From positions 1-64,000 of the forward strand of contig NZ_VZZZ01000004.1 in the NCBI RefSeq assembly GCF_009193265.1: a stretch of 64,000 nucleotides of DNA, given 5' to 3'. Source of the DNA: Marinobacter changyiensis (lineage in GTDB: Bacteria; Pseudomonadota; Gammaproteobacteria; Pseudomonadales; Oleiphilaceae). This document shows, in pieces, positions 1 to 8,801 of this stretch (the first letter of the stretch is position 1; each line of letters opens with the position of its first letter). Made by a program: the position numbers and the translations under genes. The notes below the pieces were generated by a model, which saw only the letters and a program-made list of their open reading frames with translations, ran no database searches and was not told where the DNA came from.

Positions 1-116
1 CTGACGACCATAGCGGTCTGGAACCACCTGATCCCATCCCGAACTCAGCAGTGAAACAGATCAGCGCCGATGGTAGTGTGGCTTCTGCCCATGTGAGAGT
101 AGGTCATCGTCAGGCT
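1..116 (+). rRNA. rrf: 5S ribosomal RNA (5' end cut by the window edge)
   Basis: The sequence follows the bacterial 5S pattern: an internal GAACTCAGCAGTGAAAC block, the GCGCCGATGGTAGTGTGG block and a closing helix in which bases 1-7 (CTGACGA) pair with 107-113 (TCGTCAG). Bases 114-115 (GC) should pair with one or two bases left of the window, so the gene is probably missing only a few 5' nucleotides. It is the last gene of an rRNA operon whose 16S and 23S genes would lie to the left. An intrinsic terminator follows directly. Confidence 0.95.
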
Positions 117-128
117 CTTAAATAAGAC

Positions 129-160
129 AACCCCGACAGCGTAAGCTGCCGGGGTTTTGT
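129..160 (+). terminator. Intrinsic terminator of the rRNA operon
   Basis: A GC-rich hairpin (CCCCG-A-CAGC, loop GTAA, GCTG-C-CGGGG, one internal mismatch) is followed by TTTTGTTG. It begins about 13 bases after the 5S gene and is well placed to end rRNA operon transcription. Confidence 0.85.
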
Positions 161-184
161 TGTTTCGGCTACGATAATCTGCTG

Positions 185-290
185 TGCACTACCAAGGCCC
201 CCATGTGACAAGGCGGGCAACGCCCGCCGCAGGACGTCGGAACGCAGTGACGACGGTCCCGAAGGGAGAAGGCCGTAAGGCCTGAGCAAT
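185..290. other. Structured spacer between the two rRNA-tail terminators
   Basis: No credible gene is seen here. The stretch is rich in short inverted repeats: GGCGGGC (212-218) with GCCCGCC (222-228), a GGAC/GTCC pair around 231-268, and AGGCC-GTA-AGGCCT near 270-283. A 60-codon open frame on the minus strand runs through it but is low-complexity and crosses the terminator, so I do not call it. It leads straight into the repeated 5S tail, so it may be a relic of rRNA operon rearrangement or a mobile extragenic repeat. Confidence 0.4.
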
Positions 291-313
291 GTAGGTCATC
301 GTCAGGCTCTTAA
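291..313 (+). repeat. Second copy of the 5S rRNA 3' end (23 bp)
   Basis: Bases 291-313 repeat 99-121 exactly: the last bases of 5S rRNA plus the first few of its trailer. The rest of the 5S gene is absent upstream, so this is a tail fragment, not a second gene. Like the intact copy it is followed within about 10 bases by a strong terminator. Confidence 0.8.
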
Positions 314-319
314 TACCCG

Positions 320-352
320 AACCCCCGCCAGGAGACTGGCGGGGGTTTTTTA
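320..352 (+). terminator. Second intrinsic terminator after the 5S tail repeat
   Basis: A perfect 11-bp stem (ACCCCCGCCAG / CTGGCGGGGGT, loop GAGA) is followed by six T residues on the plus strand. It ends 15 bases before the stop codon of the convergent kinase gene, so it shields that gene from rRNA read-through. Confidence 0.85.
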
Positions 353-367
353 GTGGGAAAAGAAAAT

Positions 368-1087
368 TCAAGGCAGCCAGATTTCAAAAACTCCTCCGCC
401 GAACCGGCCTTGATTGTGAAGCTTTATGAAACCGAAACGGTCACCGTCACGGTGCAAGCGAGCAATAGACGATGCAAAATATAGCCCGAGGCTCGTGCTG
501 CCACTATCAAAATCAAGGGTTCCGGGAATGGGGCCGCCTGCTTCTTGCATGTGTGTCGGATAGCCTTCACCGTCATCTTCTACACCGATTACAAGATAGC
601 TGTTCCGTTGACGTGCAGTGAACAATAGCTTCCCGCGAGTGTAGCGAATGGCGTTATTTATGGTGTTATTAAGCACCCCTGTCAAAAGATCCTCATCGAA
701 AAAGCCCGTGATGTCGTCGGATTCAATACTGTACTGAATGCTATGGCCATTCAGTAGCGCTTGATGGCGGGCCAGTTGCTCGCTCAGAAAGTCTGGAACA
801 AAGTGCTCTTCGGTGTGGGCGGACAGCGTTTCCTCCCCCAGGCGATAGATGCCCAGCAGTTGCACCAGGTCGCTGTGAACACGTTCGGTTTCATATTCCA
901 GGGTATTAAAACGAGCTGAGACTGACAGGGTTTCAGCATACTCCTGTCGCAACTCATCGATCGAATGAAGCAGCATGCCCAGTGAGTTCTTCATATCATG
1001 CACAGCTGAGGCAATCACTAATGAAAAGTCGATCCGGGGCTCCTGGTTTGCCCCTTTGACCTCGATGGATTTTCGATCCTCAGGCAT
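368..1087 (-). CDS. Soluble histidine kinase without a sensor domain
   Basis: This 239-residue protein is a minimal two-component kinase. The phosphoacceptor helix is at the N-terminus, with H30 in the motif VHDMKN, and the HATPase_c domain follows: N box around 140-146 (NNTINNA), G1 at 171-175 (DDGEG) and G2 at 199-202 (SLGL). There is no membrane segment or PAS domain, so input must come from a partner. Its start overlaps the end of the upstream REC-TPR regulator gene by 8 bases, which implies translational coupling and that the two work together. It is the last gene of the minus-strand signalling block. Catalytic residues look intact; the signal is unknown. Confidence 0.8.
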   Translation of the reverse strand: MPEDRKSIEVKGANQEPRIDFSLVIASAVHDMKNSLGMLLHSIDELRQEYAETLSVSARFNTLEYETERVHSDLVQLLGIYRLGEETLSAHTEEHFVPDFLSEQLARHQALLNGHSIQYSIESDDITGFFDEDLLTGVLNNTINNAIRYTRGKLLFTARQRNSYLVIGVEDDGEGYPTHMQEAGGPIPGTLDFDSGSTSLGLYFASSIARLHRDGDRFGFIKLHNQGRFGGGVFEIWLP

Positions 1088-2723
1088 GACGCATACCCTC
1101 CAGTTTTGTCCACAATGCGAGATAACGACGATACTGTCGGTGTTGCTCAGGGAGGTTCGCCAGTGCCGAAAGGCATCGCTGGCATTCCTCGATTATTTCC
1201 TGGCGTGCTCCACCTTCTGATAACTGCTTCATAAGAACCTGAACAAGGTTCAGGTTCAGGGAAGCATGAAAAGGAACAATCACCAGTGCCTGTTTGAACG
1301 CCTCGACTGCTTCACCCAGCGATCCGGCCTCAAAAGCTTCTATTCCCTGGCGAGTGAGGGAGCGGGCCCGAAGTTTTTGTTTAAAGCCAACGGGTTCATC
1401 GAGCAGGTTCTCAATTTTTTGCATTGTGACAGGGTCTGATTCGAATCGCTGAGCCAGCGTTTTCAAGACCTCTTCTGCCTGTTCCGGGTGGTTCAGATGA
1501 AAGAGCGTTCTAGCCAGCTCCAAACCCACCTCTGCGTTCATGGTGTCATAGTCAATAGCAGGTTCCGCTTGAGCAAGGCACTCACAGGCGTCTTTGTAAC
1601 GGTTTTGACCCTGGTATACTCTGGCCTTGATAAGCAAACTCAGGACTTCTATGTCAGCGGCGCCCGAAAAGCGCTTTTCCATTTTCGTCAGAGTAGAGAT
1701 CGCTTCATCGGCCTGACTTCTTCCGATGTCTGTGACATCACCTTCGCTCAGTTCAGAAAGTGTGCGTCCAAGAGACAGATAATTGTCTGGGTTGTCATGG
1801 ATAGAGTGATCTCCAAGTCTTACGGTGCGACGCCAAGCCGAGGTTGCGGTATCGATATCCTGGTTAGATGTCGCCAATTCTGCGAGGCTTTTTTGTCTCA
1901 ACATTGCGTTCGGTGATAGCTCAGTCGCTTTCTCCAGGATTCGTTGCGCTTCACCAGGTTTGCCACCTCGAGCCAGAGTATCCGCAAGTACGTCATACGC
2001 TTCCATGAAATCCGAATGTTTAGCGACAAGGTGCTGAAGCTCTTTTATGGCGTCCTCATAGGCTTGTTCGGCTAACAACACTTTGCACTTTCCTAGCTGG
2101 GCCCATGAAATATCCCGCTGCGCCAGCACGTTGTCATATATTTTTCTTGCATGGGCGTAGTCGCCCACCCTGATGTAAAGATCAGCCAAAGTCTTCATCA
2201 GCCAGGATTTGTAACGTGGTTGTACGGGGATCGCTTTGACACAGAGCGAGATTGCCTCAGGCAAGTTATCCAGGTCGATTTCTCTGTTAATCGGCAGCAA
2301 AGCTTGCCGCTGTACAATCAGACTTCCGAGCCGGTTTTCCAGCATTGCACGATTTACCGGCTTGGCCAGATAAGCATCGGGCTGATATTCCCGGGCGCCC
2401 ATGACCATCTCTTTCGACGTTTCTGCGGTCACCATCAGGAACAGCGAGGACCGCTTCAGAAGCTTGCGGTGTCGAAGCTCCTCGAGGATATGTTGGCCAT
2501 TTTTTCCGGTACCGAGATTATAGTCGCACAAGACCACATCAAAATGTTCATAGGTACACAGTTGGATAGCCGCGTTCCCGTTGGAGGCCATTCCGACTTT
2601 ATCGGCACCAAAACTACGGAGAATCTGACGCATGGAGACTCTGAAATTTTCAAAGTCATCGATGATCAGATAGCGCAGCTTGTGGAAGCCCTGAGAGGCT
2701 TTTTCTTCGAATGGGCTGATCAT
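1080..2723 (-). CDS. Response regulator with C-terminal tetratricopeptide repeats
   Basis: The first 130 or so residues form a CheY-like receiver, with an acidic pocket in LIIDDFENF, the likely phosphoacceptor D66 in LCDYNLG, and the conserved lysine in AKPVN near 120. The remaining 400 residues are helical and TPR-like (for example ADLYIRVGDYAHARKIYDN), probably a protein-interaction scaffold. No DNA-binding or enzymatic output domain is present, so phosphorylation should act by changing a protein contact. The gene overlaps its upstream neighbour, the symporter-like hybrid kinase, by 4 bases and the downstream soluble kinase by 8. The three are almost certainly one operon and probably one phosphorelay. 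Confidence 0.85.
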   Translation of the reverse strand: MISPFEEKASQGFHKLRYLIIDDFENFRVSMRQILRSFGADKVGMASNGNAAIQLCTYEHFDVVLCDYNLGTGKNGQHILEELRHRKLLKRSSLFLMVTAETSKEMVMGAREYQPDAYLAKPVNRAMLENRLGSLIVQRQALLPINREIDLDNLPEAISLCVKAIPVQPRYKSWLMKTLADLYIRVGDYAHARKIYDNVLAQRDISWAQLGKCKVLLAEQAYEDAIKELQHLVAKHSDFMEAYDVLADTLARGGKPGEAQRILEKATELSPNAMLRQKSLAELATSNQDIDTATSAWRRTVRLGDHSIHDNPDNYLSLGRTLSELSEGDVTDIGRSQADEAISTLTKMEKRFSGAADIEVLSLLIKARVYQGQNRYKDACECLAQAEPAIDYDTMNAEVGLELARTLFHLNHPEQAEEVLKTLAQRFESDPVTMQKIENLLDEPVGFKQKLRARSLTRQGIEAFEAGSLGEAVEAFKQALVIVPFHASLNLNLVQVLMKQLSEGGARQEIIEECQRCLSALANLPEQHRQYRRYLALWTKLEGMRHA

Positions 2724-5700
2724 GAACGTTTAGGCTTAAGCAGTTTATTGACAAGCGCCCTGAGCGCCGCAGGTTTCACGGGTTTATAAAGTATCTGATA
2801 ACCTCGTGCCACGGCATCGTCACGAACTTCCGTTCCCATGTAGCCGGTAATCAGTATTCCGGGCAGTCTGGTGCCGAAATTGGAGCGCAGAGCATCCATG
2901 GCATCGAGTCCGTTCTTGCCTTCGTCAAGCTGGTAGTCGGCAAGTATGATATCGGGCGGTGTACCGTTCAGTTGCTCGTCAGCGTGCTCGAGGCTCTCCG
3001 CTACAGTTACCCGGCAATGCCAGTTTCCAAGCAACGCCTTCATCCCGTCGAGAATGTTGGCATCGTTATCGATGCATAACACGTGCAAGCCGCTAAGAGT
3101 GGATAAACCGCGAGTGCTACGTGCGGGTTTGGTGCTTGACTCTTCAGAAACTATTGCCGGTGTTAAAGGCACAGTGATGCCGAAAACACTGCCCAGACCC
3201 TGAACAGAACGGACGTTTACCGGATGATTAAGCATGCCACTGATACGATCGACGATAGCAAGACCGAGGCCTAGTCCTTTCTTGTCACGGCCGTGCTGAA
3301 GTCTGCGGAACTCTTCGAAGATACGCTCCAGCTGATCTTCCGGAATGCCCGGCCCGGTATCCCATACTTCGATTCTCAAGTATCCGTTAAGCCTCCGGCA
3401 ACCCAGCAGGATTCTGCCATTAGGGGTGTAGCGTATGGCATTGGAAAGAAAATTCTGTACCACGCGTCGTAGCAGTTTGGCATCCGATCTGACCCAGGCG
3501 CTGCTGGGTACCAGGTCCAGGACAAGCTTCTGATCTGCAGCGATTGCTGAAAATTCGGTAGACAGGTGGCTGAGCATGTCTGTCACCGGAAAGCAGCTGA
3601 TTTGGGGCTCAAGTGCCCCTGCGTCCAGTTTGGAAATGTCGAGCAGCGTACTGATGATCTCCTCTGCGGCACCCAGTGAGCTGTCGATGTGCTCCACGAG
3701 TTCCCGGACTTCACCGGACTGCGCCTTCCCGGATAGAGCCGAGGTAAATAGCCGGGCAGCATTGAGAGGCTGCAGAAGATCATGGCTCGCCGAAGCCAGA
3801 AAGCGCGTTTTGCTGTGATTTGCCTGTTCCGCCACGGATTTGGCTTTCAGCATCTGTTCGTTAATTACCTGGAGCTCCTGGGTGCGCTCCTTAACCCGTT
3901 GCTCAAGATAGATGTTGGTTTCCTTCAGCGCCTGCTCGGTGCGGCGCATGGCGGTAATGTCCTGGAAGGTGGTTACGTAGCCACCACCGGGAATCGGGCT
4001 GCCCTCGATTTTCAGAACCGTGCCATCGGGGCGATAGCGTTCATAGGACATGGGGTCGCCCTTGCGCATGGCGCGGCAGCGATCGGCAACAATGTCGTCG
4101 ATTTTCCTCGCGGGAAGGTTAGCTGCCATCAGGTTGTAGCGCATCAGGTCTTCAACAGCTCGCCCCGCCCTTACAAACCCGCGTGGATAGGAAAAAAGCT
4201 CCAGGTAACGCTGATTCCAGACCACGAGTTGTTGCTGATGATTGACTACCGAAACACCGAGACTGATATTTTCTATGGCAGATTGCAGCAATTCCCGGCT
4301 GAAGGTCATAGCCTGGGAGGCTTCATCCACGATGCTGACGACGTCTTCGATCTGCATGTCCCGACCGGTGAGGGTCGATTCAAGTACCACTCGAGCGGTG
4401 GAAGCACCGATCACCGATGCGAGTTGCCGTTCGATATACTTCATCAGATGAGTCGAGGCTGGCCGTTGGGGCGAAAGCCTGATGGCATTGCGCCGCTCGT
4501 AATTGCGGAAGAGAGCATCTGCACGTTCATCACCCATGAAGCGGTCCGCAAGAGCTTGCAGGTCAGAGGTCAGTACTTCGCCTTCCCACGCTTGCTGCTG
4601 GGGTGTTTCAGACCGGGGTTGAGGGTCCTGGAAGAAAGAGGCGATCTGAATTTTTTCACGTACCCGCTGCCTGGTAAGCAGTGACAGGGATACGTACAGC
4701 AGGGTATTTACCCCGAGACTCCAGATAATGCCATGGCTGACCCGGTCTACTTCAAGTCCTAACAGGGCCGTTGGTCGTGTCCAGCCGAGTCCCCAGAGGC
4801 CCTCGTCGAGAAGCGTGTCTGACAGCCACCCTGTCGATGTCATGGCCGGAATCAACAAGGTGTAGCACCAGAGTGCAAAACCGAAAGCCAGGCCCCAGAC
4901 GGCGCCCGTATGATTGCCTCGTCGCCAGACGATGCCGCCAATCAGCGCTGGACCGAACTGGGCAACAGCAGCAAATGAGAGCAGGCCGAACGCCGTCAGG
5001 CTGTAATTAGCGCCAGCCAGCCGGTAAAAGCCATAGGCGGTCAAGAGAACGCCAAAAATGGCCACACGGCGTATGGTCAACAACAGGAAGCTCAAATCAT
5101 CACGTCTGTTCATCCGTGGACGGAAAAACTTGAGTAGCGCAGGCATCACGATTTCGTTACTCACCATGGTGGCGATCGCCACCGAGCATACAATGACCAT
5201 TGCAGCCGCAGCTGAACCCCCGCCTAGAAAGGCCAGTATTGCCAGCCAGTGCTCGCCAGCCAGGATAGGAAGGCTGAGAATGAGAGTGTCGGGATTGGTC
5301 AAATCTGCTCCCGGTGTCATCAGACCTGCACCGGCAATGGGAATCACAAAGGCGCTGGCGATGATGAGATAGGCGGGCATGGCCCAGCGGGCGGTTTCAA
5401 AATCCCGGTGATCCGTATTCTCCACCACCATCACGTGAAACTGACGGGGCAGACAAATGATGGCAAGCATGGCCACCAGCGTCTGTGTGATAAAAGCCGG
5501 GGCTTCAATAGTGTCTGTCGTCAACACGCCCATCAAGCCGGCGGCATCAATCTTGGAGAACAGGTCACCAAAACCATTGTACAGCCCGAAACCGACGAAA
5601 AGCCCGACTGCAACGAAAGCCACCAGTTTGATGACAGACTCGAAAGCTACGGCCTGGATCATGCCACGGTGATGCTCAGTAGATTCCAGGTGGCGGGTAC

Positions 5701-6256
5701 CGAACAGAACCGTAAATACCGCTAACACGATGGTTATGTACCAGGCTGAGTCACCCCATGCGGCCTGACTGAGTTCGCCAGTGGCGATTCCCGAGTCAGA
5801 CAGTATGCTGAAACCCATAGCTATGGCTTTCAATTGCAGGGCGATATACGGCACGCTACCGACCAGTGCAATAAACGCAATCATGGCCGCCAGGGATTGG
5901 GATTTGCCATAGCGGGAGGCGATGAAATCCGCTATGGATGTGCTGTTACTACGTTTACTGATAAAAATAATACGGCGAAGCAGTGGCGCACCGAAGACGA
6001 AGATCAGCAATGGCCCCAGGTAGATGGGCAGGAAACCAAGTCCTTCCTGGGTAGCACGGCCGACAGCCCCGTAGAAGGTCCATGACGTGAAATATACGGC
6101 CAGCGAGAGCGCGTATACCTGGGTGCGCGCAAACCGCTTGCGATAAAGGGTAGGGTGCCTGTCGCCAGCCCATGCAATAGCGAAAAGCAGGGAAATGTAA
6201 GCAATAGAAATCAGAACAAGCAGCCAGACGCTCAGCATAAACAGGCTTTCTCGCAA
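2720..6256 (-). CDS. Hybrid sensor kinase with sodium/solute-symporter-like sensor domain
   Basis: This 1178-residue membrane kinase belongs to the CbrA/CrbS-like group. Residues 1 to about 530 form a many-helix domain like the sodium/solute symporter (SSF) family. A PAS domain follows near 655-770, then a coiled coil, HisKA with the phosphoacceptor His near 822 (SASHDLLQPL), HATPase (N box near 939, G1 DTGPGIP, G2 GLGLGLAI) and a receiver with its aspartate near 1105 (ILADYQLD). In known relatives the transporter-like part senses a nutrient, or its transport, and controls carbon metabolism genes; CrbS controls acetyl-CoA synthetase. The nearby symporter cluster makes a short-chain carboxylate a reasonable guess here. 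The usual LuxR-type CrbR partner is not next door; a REC-TPR protein is. Confidence 0.88.
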   Translation of the reverse strand: MRESLFMLSVWLLVLISIAYISLLFAIAWAGDRHPTLYRKRFARTQVYALSLAVYFTSWTFYGAVGRATQEGLGFLPIYLGPLLIFVFGAPLLRRIIFISKRSNSTSIADFIASRYGKSQSLAAMIAFIALVGSVPYIALQLKAIAMGFSILSDSGIATGELSQAAWGDSAWYITIVLAVFTVLFGTRHLESTEHHRGMIQAVAFESVIKLVAFVAVGLFVGFGLYNGFGDLFSKIDAAGLMGVLTTDTIEAPAFITQTLVAMLAIICLPRQFHVMVVENTDHRDFETARWAMPAYLIIASAFVIPIAGAGLMTPGADLTNPDTLILSLPILAGEHWLAILAFLGGGSAAAAMVIVCSVAIATMVSNEIVMPALLKFFRPRMNRRDDLSFLLLTIRRVAIFGVLLTAYGFYRLAGANYSLTAFGLLSFAAVAQFGPALIGGIVWRRGNHTGAVWGLAFGFALWCYTLLIPAMTSTGWLSDTLLDEGLWGLGWTRPTALLGLEVDRVSHGIIWSLGVNTLLYVSLSLLTRQRVREKIQIASFFQDPQPRSETPQQQAWEGEVLTSDLQALADRFMGDERADALFRNYERRNAIRLSPQRPASTHLMKYIERQLASVIGASTARVVLESTLTGRDMQIEDVVSIVDEASQAMTFSRELLQSAIENISLGVSVVNHQQQLVVWNQRYLELFSYPRGFVRAGRAVEDLMRYNLMAANLPARKIDDIVADRCRAMRKGDPMSYERYRPDGTVLKIEGSPIPGGGYVTTFQDITAMRRTEQALKETNIYLEQRVKERTQELQVINEQMLKAKSVAEQANHSKTRFLASASHDLLQPLNAARLFTSALSGKAQSGEVRELVEHIDSSLGAAEEIISTLLDISKLDAGALEPQISCFPVTDMLSHLSTEFSAIAADQKLVLDLVPSSAWVRSDAKLLRRVVQNFLSNAIRYTPNGRILLGCRRLNGYLRIEVWDTGPGIPEDQLERIFEEFRRLQHGRDKKGLGLGLAIVDRISGMLNHPVNVRSVQGLGSVFGITVPLTPAIVSEESSTKPARSTRGLSTLSGLHVLCIDNDANILDGMKALLGNWHCRVTVAESLEHADEQLNGTPPDIILADYQLDEGKNGLDAMDALRSNFGTRLPGILITGYMGTEVRDDAVARGYQILYKPVKPAALRALVNKLLKPKRS

Positions 6257-6385
6257 CGCGGGTGAGAAATGTCACCGGTATTATTATTCAATGTAGGAAT
6301 CAGAGTTACATCCGTTCAATGATGCCAACAGTGTAGCGGAAACAATACAGGGGCAACGTAGGGAATTGTGAGTCTTGTATGAAGA

Positions 6386-6413
6386 TTGCTGGACTCCGGA
6401 TGGTGTCCAGCAA
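6386..6413 (-). terminator. Stem-loop between the unknown membrane gene and the hybrid kinase
   Basis: A perfect 9-bp inverted repeat (TTGCTGGAC / GTCCAGCAA) with a 10-base loop lies 18 bases after the stop of the 167-residue gene. Read on the minus strand it is followed by TCTTCAT, a poor T-tract, so it may be a weak terminator or an RNA-stability element rather than a full stop. Confidence 0.4.
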
Positions 6414-6431
6414 CATTAAGATAACGGCTGA

Positions 6432-6935
6432 TTAGCGACAGGCCGCAACAAGAAGTTTATTGCCCGAAGGTAAAAGCTTCATGCCCGGAATCTCTGGCTC
6501 GCCGGCCTTACTGAGTGGAACCAGTTCTCTTGATCGGCAATTCAGCAGATAGGCCTTTTCGGCCACCCGATCTCCATAGCTGCTTTTGAATCGATACAGA
6601 ACAAACTGCACTACGTCATCGCCAACCACATCTCGTGAAATGCTGGCTTTGTCCAGCACTGTGAAGCGGGTAATCTGTGGCGCGGCATAGCTCCAGGGGC
6701 GCCAGAATACCTGGTCCTCCACGGTGCTGACCACTTCGGTATCAGCAGGCAGGCGGGTCTGCATGTGCTCAAACCAGGTGTACTCGATATAGACTTGATA
6801 GCCCATCATGCCAAGACCGGCAAAAACGGGAATAATCCACTTGGGGGCCTTCTTCATTGTCAGACCGCGAATACCGTAGGCTATACCCGCAGCTCCCAGC
6901 CCGGCAAAAACCGTTGCAACCAAATCCCAAAACAT
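6432..6935 (-). CDS. Unrecognised small membrane protein (167 aa)
   Basis: I do not recognise a family. Two hydrophobic segments are visible, about residues 2-23 and 33-50, followed by a soluble domain of about 115 residues ending in a cysteine-arginine tail (VAACR). A second cysteine lies in LLNCRSREL. The start ATG has a clear AAGGA site 6 bases upstream. It sits between the symporter and the symporter-like sensor kinase on the same strand. Its Shine-Dalgarno directly abuts the T-tract of the symporter's terminator, so expression probably depends on read-through or a promoter further back. A role as accessory protein to the transporter or its sensor is only a guess from position. Confidence 0.65.
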   Translation of the reverse strand: MFWDLVATVFAGLGAAGIAYGIRGLTMKKAPKWIIPVFAGLGMMGYQVYIEYTWFEHMQTRLPADTEVVSTVEDQVFWRPWSYAAPQITRFTVLDKASISRDVVGDDVVQFVLYRFKSSYGDRVAEKAYLLNCRSRELVPLSKAGEPEIPGMKLLPSGNKLLVAACR

Positions 6936-6946
6936 AATGTTTCCTT

Positions 6947-6978
6947 AAAAAAACGGGCCTCCTCAATGAGGAAGCCCG
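6947..6978 (-). terminator. Intrinsic terminator after the symporter gene
   Basis: On the minus strand the hairpin CGGGC-T-TCCTC, loop ATT, GAGGA-G-GCCCG (one mismatch) is followed by seven T residues. It lies about 50 bases after the symporter stop codon. The last T is immediately followed by the AAGGAAA ribosome site of the next gene. Confidence 0.8.
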
Positions 6979-7029
6979 CTTTGGATCAACCCTTTGCAGA
7001 TGATTATCTGCGCAAGGCTTTATTATTGC

Positions 7030-8796
7030 TTAGTGATCAGTTGCCTGGCCAGCGCCACGTGGGTAACGAACGCTTTCAACCAGTTCCTGAATCTCAACCG
7101 GTGGCGCTTCTGTTGCATTAGAAACAACGAAGGCAACTGCGAAGTTGACCACCGCACCTATTGCGCCAAAGGACAGCGGCGAAATGCCCAGCAGCCAGTT
7201 ATCCGGCGTGTTGGCAAGGTTGTTGGTGCCAGGAATAAAGAACCAGCCCAGGAAGACAAAGATATAGACCAGGGTTGAAATCAGGCCGGCCAGCATACCT
7301 GCGATGGCGCCCTTGTTATTAACCCGCTTGGAGAATATCCCCATCATCAACGCCGGGAACAGCGATGCGGCCGCGATACCGAAGGCCAGGGCAACCACCT
7401 GCGCGGCGAACCCGGGAGGATTTGCGCCGAGATAAGTGGCCACCACTATGGCTACCGCCATCGATATACGTGCTGCCAGTAGCTCCCCCTTGTCCGAAAT
7501 ATCCGGCTTGAAGGCACCTTTGATCAGGTCGTGACTGACAGCCGACGATATTGCCAGCAACAAGCCTGCTGCCGTTGACAATGCCGCTGCAAGACCGCCC
7601 GCTGCAATCAGGCCGATAACCCAGCCTGGCAGGTTTGCAATCTCCGGATTGGCCAGAACGAGAATATCGTTGTTATAGACAAACTCGTTACCTTCCCATC
7701 CACGCGCAGCGGCCTCATCAGCAAATGCTGGTGTGTCGTTGTAGTGCTGGATGCGACCATCGTTGTTCTTGTCTTCGAACTGAATCAGGCCAGTGACTTC
7801 CCACTCCCGCACCCACTGTGGACGTTGTTCGTACTCGATAGCCTGATTTTCAACACCGTCAGGGTAGATGGTGGTCATCAGGTTCAGGCGAGCCATGGAT
7901 GCAACCGCAGGAGCTGTCAGGTACAGAAGGGCGATGAAGATCAATGCCCAACCCGCTGACCAGCGAGCATCAGCAACCTTTGGTACCGTGAAAAAGCGGA
8001 TAATAACGTGTGGCAGACCCGCGGTACCGATCATCAGGGACAGGGTGAACAGAACCATGTTCAGCTTGTTGTCTACATCAGCGGTATAGTCGCGAAAGCC
8101 CAGGGCAGTAATAACCTCATCCAGTTTTTCGAGCAGTGGCACGCCAGAGTCGATGTGAGTGGAGAACAGCCCCAAAGGAGGAAGCGCATTGCCGGTCAGC
8201 TGGAACGAGATGAAGACCGCAGGAATGGTGTAGGCAACAATCAGTACACAGTACTGGGCCACCTGGGTGTAGGTAATACCTTTCATGCCGCCGAGAACTG
8301 CATAGATGAAAACTACTACTGCTGCGATCATCAGACCGGTTGTTGAATCTACTTCCAGGAACCGTGAGAAGGCTACACCGGCACCGGCCATCTGGCCGAT
8401 TACATAAGTAACAGAGGCCACAATCAGGCAGGCAACCGCAACAAAGCGTGCATTCCGGCTGTAGAACCGGTCACCGATAAACTCGGGTACGGTGTACTTG
8501 CCGAACTTACGCAGGTAGGGAGCCAGCAGCATAGCGAGCAGTACGTAACCACCTGTCCAGCCCATCAGGAAGCTGGAGTTGGCATAGCCGCCTGCTGCAA
8601 TCAAACCGGCCATGGAGATAAACGATGCAGCTGACATCCAGTCTGCACCGATAGCCATACCGTTAGTTATGGGGTGAACACCGCCGCCGGCTACGTAGAA
8701 GTCTTTGGTGCTTCCGGCTTTCGCCCAGATCGCAATCATAATGTAGATGAGGAATGACCCGCCCACAAACATCAGGTTGATGGCAAATTGACTCAT
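7030..8796 (-). CDS. Sodium/solute symporter large subunit (VC_2705 type)
   Basis: This 588-residue inner-membrane protein of the sodium:solute symporter family has multiple transmembrane helices. The N-terminal block FYVAGGGVHPITNGMAIGAD, followed by WMSAASF, is characteristic of the ActP-like/VC_2705 branch. Relatives take up acetate or other short monocarboxylates with sodium; the substrate here is not proven. A hydrophilic insertion near 320-375, containing an acidic EDKNNDGR stretch, lies between helices. It starts 5 bases after the DUF4212 gene, and the pair forms the two-subunit transporter seen in many gammaproteobacteria. A strong terminator follows. The downstream symporter-like sensor kinase suggests regulation by substrate. 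Confidence 0.88.
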   Translation of the reverse strand: MSQFAINLMFVGGSFLIYIMIAIWAKAGSTKDFYVAGGGVHPITNGMAIGADWMSAASFISMAGLIAAGGYANSSFLMGWTGGYVLLAMLLAPYLRKFGKYTVPEFIGDRFYSRNARFVAVACLIVASVTYVIGQMAGAGVAFSRFLEVDSTTGLMIAAVVVFIYAVLGGMKGITYTQVAQYCVLIVAYTIPAVFISFQLTGNALPPLGLFSTHIDSGVPLLEKLDEVITALGFRDYTADVDNKLNMVLFTLSLMIGTAGLPHVIIRFFTVPKVADARWSAGWALIFIALLYLTAPAVASMARLNLMTTIYPDGVENQAIEYEQRPQWVREWEVTGLIQFEDKNNDGRIQHYNDTPAFADEAAARGWEGNEFVYNNDILVLANPEIANLPGWVIGLIAAGGLAAALSTAAGLLLAISSAVSHDLIKGAFKPDISDKGELLAARISMAVAIVVATYLGANPPGFAAQVVALAFGIAAASLFPALMMGIFSKRVNNKGAIAGMLAGLISTLVYIFVFLGWFFIPGTNNLANTPDNWLLGISPLSFGAIGAVVNFAVAFVVSNATEAPPVEIQELVESVRYPRGAGQATDH

Positions 8797-8801
8797 GGTG
8801 C

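Noticed and set aside
189..371. A 60-codon open frame on the minus strand across the rRNA trailer
   Set aside because: It crosses the second terminator, has an unlikely composition and lies over structured spacer DNA.
3782..4684. A 300-codon open frame antisense to the hybrid kinase
   Set aside because: It lies wholly inside a gene with clear PAS and HisKA motifs on the other strand.
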